From Eubacteriaceae bacterium UBA7485 (GTDB taxonomy: Bacteria > Bacillota > Clostridia > Eubacteriales > Eubacteriaceae), in NCBI GenBank assembly GCA_002478485.1, contig DLOL01000065.1, positions 5,151 to 14,782 of the forward strand: a DNA stretch of 9,632 nt. The letters run 5' to 3'. The notes beneath the pieces were generated by a model, which worked only from the letters and a program-made list of their open reading frames with translations, was not told the DNA's origin and ran no database searches. Below, in pieces: positions 5,241-9,632 of the stretch. The position numbers and the translations under genes are program-made. Within the stretch, counting starts at the first letter, position 1. Every line of letters begins with the position of its first letter.

Positions 5241-6899
5241 TCAAATCTTCAGGAAATCCTGATCCACATCCACTTCAATGATCACGGGACCATTGATCTG
5301 CCGCGCTTTCTTGTACGCTTCGAGCGCCTCGTCCGTGCTTTTCGCGCGCATATAATCAAGATGATACGCATCCGCAAGCGACTCAAAATTAAGATCAAAA
5401 TCAAGATCCGTCCCCGAATAATGATCTTTTCCATACGTGTCGTGCTGGAGCTGGCGGACCATACCGAGTTTTCCGTTCTTAAAGACGAGGATGGTCATAT
5501 CAAGGCCGAAGAGGCTGATGACCGCAAGCTCGGCCATGCTCATCTGGAACGATCCGTCTCCGCAGACTGTAATCAGCTCCCGGTGCTTCTCTTTATCCGT
5601 TCCGCGCACATTTCCAAGCGCAAAGGCCGCGCCTGCAGCTGCGGGAATGGAATAGCCCATGGTCCCGAGTCCTCCGGATGTGAAAAACTTCCTGTCCTTG
5701 ATGATCGGGTAGTGAAGGGCAGCCCAGATCTGGTTAAGCCCGACATCGGCAATTAAAACCGTGTCCTCCCCCGTAATTTCAGAGAGTCCGTTAAAGAAAA
5801 GTTTCGGATTGGTCATGCCGTTTTCGAGATTTGGATGGTAAAGGACCGGAATGTCGCGTTTTAGGCGGTCCACGCGTTTAAGCCATTCGCTCGTATCGGT
5901 GTGCAGGTCCTTTTTGAGAAGCTCGGCAAGCACCATGCGCGCATCCCCGACAATCGGGACTTCGGTTTCTGAAATGTTTTTTCCGATTTCTGCCGGATCG
6001 ATATCGATATGAATCAGTTCCGCTTTTTCGATATTCTTCTGCGTCTCCGCTACGCCCCGGTCTGACATGCGCGCGGCGACACAAATACACAGATCCGCTT
6101 CATCCATCACCGCATTTGAATAGTCGTAACCGTGCGATCCGACCACGCCTGCGTAGAGCGGATGGTCTTCCGGAAACGCGCCGATGCCCATCAGGGAGGT
6201 GATGACCGGAATCTGGTTTTTCTCTGCAAAGGAGAGAAGCTCTTTTTCTGCATGGGAGAGCTTGACCCCCCCTCCCGCGTAGATGACCGGCCTTTTTGAC
6301 TGCTTGATCTTTCGAATCGCCCGGCGAATCTGGCCGGTATGGCCAATGTAGTTCGGCTTGTAACCCGGGATTCTCATTTCGGGATTTCGCTCAACATTCT
6401 TGACATTCTCAAGCTGGATGTCCCGCGGAATATCAATCAGAACCGGTCCGGGTCTTCCGGTGGACGCGATATGAAAGGCTTCTTTTATAATTCTCGGAAT
6501 TTCCTTCGCGTCTTTCACCAGATAGCTGTGCTTGGTGAAAGGCTCGGTCGCGCCTGTGATATCCGCTTCCTGGAAAGCGTCCGTTCCGATCAGGTTGGTG
6601 TTGACCTGTCCGGTTATCGCAACAAGCGGGATGGAATCCAGATAAGCTGTGGCGATTCCCGTCACAAGATTGGTCGCGCCGGGACCGGAAGTGGCAAGAC
6701 ACACACCGGTCTTTCCGGAGATTCTTGCATAGCCAGAAGCGTAGTGCGGCGCTGCCTGTTCGTTTCTAACCAAGATATGTTTGATTGATGAATCGCGCAT
6801 CGCTTCATATAGGGGCAGAAGGGCGCCTCCCGGATATCCAAAAATAGTGTCCACATTCTGTTCTTCCAGACATTTGAGTATCAGTTTTGACGCTAGCAT
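5241..6899 (-). CDS. ilvB: Acetohydroxyacid (acetolactate) synthase large catalytic subunit
   Basis: A 552-residue thiamine-diphosphate enzyme that condenses two pyruvates to acetolactate, or pyruvate with 2-oxobutyrate to acetohydroxybutyrate, in valine, leucine and isoleucine synthesis. Seen: FGYPGGALLPLYEA (20–33), the catalytic glutamate E47 in RNEQAAPHYASGYAR (45–59), TSGPGATNLVTGIATAYLDS (70–89), the middle domain starting near 190 (KRPVIYAGGGV, 202–212), and the ThDP/Mg motif GDGSFQMS (447–454) with its asparagine in FKNGKLGMV (473–481). It is anabolic rather than the catabolic AlsS type because ilvN follows directly. The ATG at 6899 has GGAGG 7 nt upstream. The upstream region (about 160 nt to padR) holds no T-box leader, which often controls this pathway in Bacillota. 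No further ilv or leu genes follow; the next gene is the convergent antiporter. Confidence 0.97.
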   Translation of the reverse strand: MLASKLILKCLEEQNVDTIFGYPGGALLPLYEAMRDSSIKHILVRNEQAAPHYASGYARISGKTGVCLATSGPGATNLVTGIATAYLDSIPLVAITGQVNTNLIGTDAFQEADITGATEPFTKHSYLVKDAKEIPRIIKEAFHIASTGRPGPVLIDIPRDIQLENVKNVERNPEMRIPGYKPNYIGHTGQIRRAIRKIKQSKRPVIYAGGGVKLSHAEKELLSFAEKNQIPVITSLMGIGAFPEDHPLYAGVVGSHGYDYSNAVMDEADLCICVAARMSDRGVAETQKNIEKAELIHIDIDPAEIGKNISETEVPIVGDARMVLAELLKKDLHTDTSEWLKRVDRLKRDIPVLYHPNLENGMTNPKLFFNGLSEITGEDTVLIADVGLNQIWAALHYPIIKDRKFFTSGGLGTMGYSIPAAAGAAFALGNVRGTDKEKHRELITVCGDGSFQMSMAELAVISLFGLDMTILVFKNGKLGMVRQLQHDTYGKDHYSGTDLDFDLNFESLADAYHLDYMRAKSTDEALEAYKKARQINGPVIIEVDVDQDFLKI

Positions 6900-7007
6900 A
6901 TTCTCTCCTCCTTAAAACGATTAACATACATTCTACCAATTCCCGACCACTTATTCCATCTGGATTATTTGAGAAATTCACCATTCAATATCTTTTATTA
7001 ATAGCTT

Positions 7008-7036
7008 TTGACATTTAATATTATACGAAATATAAT
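7008..7036 (+). promoter_or_regulatory. Consensus sigma-A promoter of the padR operon
   Basis: TTGACA (7008–7013), a 17-bp spacer and TATAAT (7031–7036): a perfect match to the housekeeping consensus with ideal spacing. Transcription should start near 7043, about 24 nt before the padR ATG. Such a strong promoter fits a gene set that is held down by a repressor. Confidence 0.9.
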
Positions 7037-7040
7037 ATTA
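7016..7040. promoter_or_regulatory. Probable PadR operator: perfect inverted repeat over the -10 box
   Basis: TAATATTATA (7016–7025) and TATAATATTA (7031–7040) are exact reverse complements around a 5-bp spacer (CGAAA). The site covers the spacer and -10 box of the padR promoter, so a dimer bound here would block RNA polymerase. PadR-family repressors bind dyads of this size and commonly control their own gene. The left arm carries TATAAT on the minus strand (7020–7025), with TTGTGT 16 bp upstream, so a second, divergent promoter towards ilvB is possible. Confidence 0.7.
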
Positions 7041-7066
7041 GACACAAAACATGAAGGAGCTTGCCT

Positions 7067-7387
7067 ATGAAATTCCAGGTTGGCGCCTCTCTTCTCGAAG
7101 CCTGCGTACTGGCCGCCCTCTCAAAAGAGGACCTATACGGCTATCTGCTGACACAGGAAATCCAGAAGGTCGTGGACATTTCAGAATCGACCCTGTATCC
7201 GGTGCTGAGGAGACTGAAGAAACAGGGGTTTCTTGAGACCTATGACCGGTCTTATCAAGGGAGGAACAGGCGCTATTACAAAATCACGAAGGCGGGAGAA
7301 GATATGCTTTGCGCTTACCGCGAAGAATGGTGTGATTATGTAAAACGAATTGATACGCTTTTAGGAGGAGAACAGGATGAATGCTGA
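7067..7387 (+). CDS. PadR-family transcriptional regulator
   Basis: A 106-residue repressor with a PadR winged helix-turn-helix, binding DNA as a dimer. Seen: LYGYLLTQEI (23–32), the recognition-helix region ISESTLYPVLRRLKKQGFLE (38–57), and the wing GRNRRYYKITKAGE (65–78), followed by a short C-terminal helix for dimerisation. This is the short PadR subfamily 2 layout (about 105–115 residues). The ATG at 7067 follows AAGGAG by 7 nt; an in-frame TTG at 7061 is only 1 nt from that site and is rejected. The gene overlaps the DUF1700 gene by 11 nt, and the three downstream-overlapping genes form one operon. In this common Bacillota module the PadR protein probably represses the operon in response to envelope or antimicrobial stress; the signal is unknown. 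The inverted repeat at 7016–7040 is its likely target. Confidence 0.93.
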   Translation: MKFQVGASLLEACVLAALSKEDLYGYLLTQEIQKVVDISESTLYPVLRRLKKQGFLETYDRSYQGRNRRYYKITKAGEDMLCAYREEWCDYVKRIDTLLGGEQDEC

Positions 7388-7997
7388 TACATACCTAAAG
7401 AGACTCAAATTCTTTCTCCGGCGCATGGATCCGGAGGACAAGGATGATGTGCTAGCTTATTACCGGGAGATATTTGAGGATGCGGGTGAAGAGAAGGAAA
7501 GTGAACTGATCGAGGAATTCGGGACGCCGAGGAGGCTTGCCGCCGAAATCCTCGCAGACAGTTATGAGAGCCGGAGTCGGGAAAATGGAAAGCCGATGAG
7601 TCCATGGAAAATGATCCTGATCCTTCTCCTCGCACTCCCGGTTGGCCTGCCTCTTCTGATCTGCGCCTTTTTTGTGGTTTTATGCCTGGCAGCAGCTACC
7701 CTTTTCTTGTCCATTCTGCTGATATGCGCAGATCTCTGTTTTGGACTGACCGGTATTCTTTCGCTTTTGATCGGAGTGCTCTCGTTCTTTCAGTCCTTTT
7801 CGATTGGAATCTTCTATCTGGGTCTCGGACTGACCTCCACCGGGCTCTTTATTCTTGTGACGAGGTTTTTCATGTGGCTTTTCCCGTGGCTTTACGGAAA
7901 ATTGAAAACACTTTATCAAAAAACGGCCGTCAAACTGAAAGGACAGATGAAGCGCATGAAGGTGAAGGGAGGCAAAGAAGATGAAAAAACTCTTTAA
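7377..7997 (+). CDS. DUF1700 (HAAS-type) membrane protein
   Basis: A 206-residue membrane protein of the DUF1700 family, which regularly sits between a PadR regulator and a DUF4097 protein; its biochemical role is not known. Seen: a soluble N-terminal helical domain (1–about 70) with YLKRLKFFLRRMDPEDKDDV (6–25), YYREIFEDAGEE and EEFGTPRRLAAEIL (45–58), the HAAS-like pattern thought to mediate protein contacts. Then come about three to four hydrophobic segments (about 76–170), including MILILLLALPVGLPLLI and GILSLLIGVLSFF, and a strongly basic tail of lysines and arginines that should be cytoplasmic. The ATG at 7377 has AGGAGG 8 nt upstream and lies inside the end of padR (11-nt overlap). It overlaps the next gene by 17 nt, pointing to coupled translation and a joint function with the DUF4097 protein. 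Confidence 0.88.
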   Translation: MNADTYLKRLKFFLRRMDPEDKDDVLAYYREIFEDAGEEKESELIEEFGTPRRLAAEILADSYESRSRENGKPMSPWKMILILLLALPVGLPLLICAFFVVLCLAAATLFLSILLICADLCFGLTGILSLLIGVLSFFQSFSIGIFYLGLGLTSTGLFILVTRFFMWLFPWLYGKLKTLYQKTAVKLKGQMKRMKVKGGKEDEKTL

Positions 7998-9246
7998 AAG
8001 CAAGTACAGCCTAATCACTTCTTTAATCTTGATTGGAGCGGGATTCCTTTTGATGCTGATCGGTTATCAAAACGACGGCCTGCAGTCCGTCTACTTTTCA
8101 AGGAGCGGGTTTCATATTCCGTCACTCGAAATCTCGGAAACCTATGAGGAAAAGCTTGAAGATGTCGACACGCTCTCGCTTGACCTCTCCGACACCAACG
8201 TCATCCTTCAAACAGGATCTCAAAACACCGTAAAGGGAGCTTTCCGAAAGACGGCGCTTCCTCAAAAGGAAGAAAAGAACGGCGCTGTTTCGTTTCAAAA
8301 CGCGGGATCAGACACAGAGAGCTGGTTTTTGTTCTCATTCGGAGACCGGGATCTGAACAACATCATGATTATCACCATCAATCCTGATCATATGCCAAAA
8401 AAACTGACAGTTCATCTTCAGTCCGGATCTTTTGATCTGTTCATGGATACGGATCAGAATGTTTCATTCGATCAGATCAAAATCGTTTGTGCCGAGAGCT
8501 ATGTGAGCCTTCAAAATCTAAAAACAGGCAATCTCTCAGTGACTTCGAATAACCTGTACCTTGAGAATCTGACGGCCGGGCAGGTTTCAGTACAGACTCA
8601 ATATGCCAATCTTGACCGAATCACGGTCGATCAGTCTCTTAATCTTCAAACCGGGGGCTATTCAGAATTTGAATCCTGCAAGATGAAAAAAGCGGAAATT
8701 ACAACTTTTGAAGGCGGAGAGTCCCTGATCATCAATGACGGAACTTACGGTTCTCTCTCCTTGAAAGGATGCTCCCCGACCCTGTCGGGAACAGAAATTG
8801 AAAATCTCACGCTTCTTGACACGCCGAACGCTTCTCTCGACGAAATCAGCGTGTCGTCCGAAGCATCCATTTCCGGTTTTGGCGGTTTTTCCGCAGAACG
8901 GTCATCCTTCCAAAAGCTCAAGGGTCATTTCAAATATGATTCAGCTACTTTCTCCGATGTAAAAGCTGTTCAGTCCGAACTTGAGCTTGACCAGGAAAAT
9001 CTTTACCTTGATGGCAGGATTGAGGGTAATTTCACGATTAAAGGCCGTGACAGCTGGATCCAGATTATGCCGGAGGCCTATTCCAAGAATATATCCATGG
9101 ATCTGAAAGCTTCAGAAGACGGACAAATGATTATTGACGGCCAGTCTTTATTCGGAGACAGTTATCAGCAGAAAGTAAAGGATGCGGTCCTAAAGGTCAA
9201 TGCCGACATTACCGGAGGAACTCTTGAGTTTTTCTTTGACCGCTAA
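7981..9246 (+). CDS. DUF4097-like membrane-anchored beta-solenoid protein
   Basis: A 421-residue protein with a basic N terminus (MKKLFKSKYS), one hydrophobic segment (about 11–27) and a large remainder made of short alternating beta-strand-like stretches. No charged cytoplasmic domain follows, so the C-terminal 390 residues are probably outside the membrane, anchored by the N-terminal span (inference). Residues about 48–150 include a DUF4097-type start (VDTLSLDLSDTNVILQTGS). Residues about 166–360 show irregular repeats of roughly 18–22 residues, such as GNLSVTSNNLYLENLTAGQV and SLNLQTGGYSEFESCKM, as expected of a right-handed beta-solenoid. DUF4097 proteins are linked to envelope stress, for example LiaX in Enterococcus. 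The ATG at 7981 has GGGAGG 8 nt upstream and overlaps the DUF1700 gene by 17 nt, making this the last gene of the padR operon. Ligand unknown. Confidence 0.8.
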   Translation: MKKLFKSKYSLITSLILIGAGFLLMLIGYQNDGLQSVYFSRSGFHIPSLEISETYEEKLEDVDTLSLDLSDTNVILQTGSQNTVKGAFRKTALPQKEEKNGAVSFQNAGSDTESWFLFSFGDRDLNNIMIITINPDHMPKKLTVHLQSGSFDLFMDTDQNVSFDQIKIVCAESYVSLQNLKTGNLSVTSNNLYLENLTAGQVSVQTQYANLDRITVDQSLNLQTGGYSEFESCKMKKAEITTFEGGESLIINDGTYGSLSLKGCSPTLSGTEIENLTLLDTPNASLDEISVSSEASISGFGGFSAERSSFQKLKGHFKYDSATFSDVKAVQSELELDQENLYLDGRIEGNFTIKGRDSWIQIMPEAYSKNISMDLKASEDGQMIIDGQSLFGDSYQQKVKDAVLKVNADITGGTLEFFFDR

Positions 9247-9280
9247 AATATCTTTGTTTTCATCATATCGGATTGAAAAG

Positions 9281-9312
9281 AGCGCCTGCCTGATTCGGCA
9301 GACGCTTCTTTC
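9281..9312. terminator. Terminator after the padR operon
   Basis: Stem AGCGCCTGCC (9281–9290) with GGCAGACGCT (9297–9306), one C·A mismatch, loop TGATTC, followed by TCTTTC. On the minus strand the flanking GAAAAG gives CTTTTC, so it may also end the convergent MATE remnant. The U-tract is short and interrupted on both sides, so strength is uncertain. Confidence 0.65.
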
Positions 9313-9315
9313 ATA

Positions 9316-9627
9316 TTATAATGAGCTGCATTTCCGGTATAGAACCATTCCGATCCCTGCACAGATCATCTCAATCGCCGGATATGAAAGCCAGACCCCA
9401 TCCATCCCGAAGAAATAGGCAAAGATAAAAAGGGCAGGCAAAATCAGGATAAAACCCCGAAGAAGCGATAAAACCTGTGCCGGCAGCACACACTCGATGG
9501 AGGATAATGCAGTTGTCTCCAGATTACAGCAGCCAGTAAACGGGGTGGAGATAAAATACAATTCCATGCCGCGTTTAGCTATTTCCGCCATTTTCTGATT
9601 TCCTTCGCTGGTGACATCCTCCCCCAC
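9316..9627 (-). pseudogene. C-terminal remnant of a MATE-family multidrug efflux protein
   Basis: About 100 codons matching the last two to three membrane helices of a MATE (DinF/NorM-type) Na+- or H+-driven drug exporter. Seen: TSEGNQKMAEIAKRGMELYF, then PAQVLSLLRGFILILP, then FFGMDGVWLSYPAIEMI, a typical MATE ending. A whole MATE protein is about 440–460 residues. Read on the minus strand, an in-frame TAA (9630–9628) stands directly before the first codon (GTG at 9627), and both other frames hit a stop within 60 nt. The region usually rich in Phe and Asn after PFTG is also altered (CCNLETTALSS). The open frame can therefore not continue into the rest of a MATE gene without a frameshift or stop read-through. 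The GGGGG run at 9621–9625 would be one place for a frameshift. The adjoining sequence lies outside the window, so pseudogene is an inference. Confidence 0.65.
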
Positions 9628-9632
9628 TTAAA

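Noticed and set aside
6960..6990. CodY box upstream of ilvB
   Set aside because: The best match to the 15-bp consensus is about 9 of 15 on the minus strand, too weak to call in A/T-rich intergenic DNA.
1..9632. tRNA or rRNA genes, CRISPR arrays, insertion sequences, phage attachment sites
   Set aside because: No repeat-spacer pattern, transposase or integrase motif, tRNA-like cloverleaf or conserved rRNA stretch was seen on either strand.

Overview
The window looks like chromosomal DNA from a Gram-positive Bacillota, most likely of the class Clostridia. The grounds are strong AGGAGG-type ribosome binding sites, tightly packed and overlapping genes, a PadR–DUF1700–DUF4097 envelope module, an ilvB–ilvN pair, and a methyltransferase that resembles the Clostridioides difficile enzyme CamA. 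Base composition is mixed (about half G+C by eye). The genus cannot be named from the sequence alone.

Layout. (1) Positions 1–2788, minus strand: an apparent operon of a 78-residue single-span membrane protein, a 627-residue CamA-like DNA adenine methyltransferase (joined to it by an ATGA stop/start overlap) and rarA/mgsA, an AAA+ ATPase of replication-fork recombination that runs off the left edge. (2) Positions 2789–3022: a divergent intergenic region. It carries the minus-strand promoter and, for the plus strand, a strong intrinsic terminator hairpin ending just before the Shine-Dalgarno site of the next gene. A possible 9-codon leader ORF lies directly upstream of that hairpin. (3) Positions 3023–4621, plus strand: a CPA1-type cation/proton antiporter with a C-terminal regulatory region that appears to hold two tandem RCK_C/TrkA_C-like units. 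(4) Positions 4688–6899, minus strand: ilvB and ilvN, the two subunits of acetohydroxyacid synthase, sharing a bidirectional terminator with the antiporter. (5) Positions 6900–7066: a divergent control region with a consensus sigma-A promoter and a perfect 10-bp inverted repeat over its -10 box, probably the PadR operator. (6) Positions 7067–9246, plus strand: three overlapping genes, padR, a DUF1700 (HAAS-type) membrane protein and a DUF4097-like beta-solenoid membrane protein. (7) Positions 9316–9627, minus strand: the C-terminal end of a MATE efflux protein, preceded by an in-frame stop, probably a pseudogene remnant.

The points most worth attention are the CamA-like methyltransferase with no visible restriction partner and its coupled membrane micro-protein, and the attenuator-like leader of the antiporter. 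The terminator there has no upstream plus-strand gene in the window to terminate. The palindromic operator between ilvB and padR, which carries TATAAT on both strands, could link envelope sensing to branched-chain amino acid synthesis, but that link is inference.
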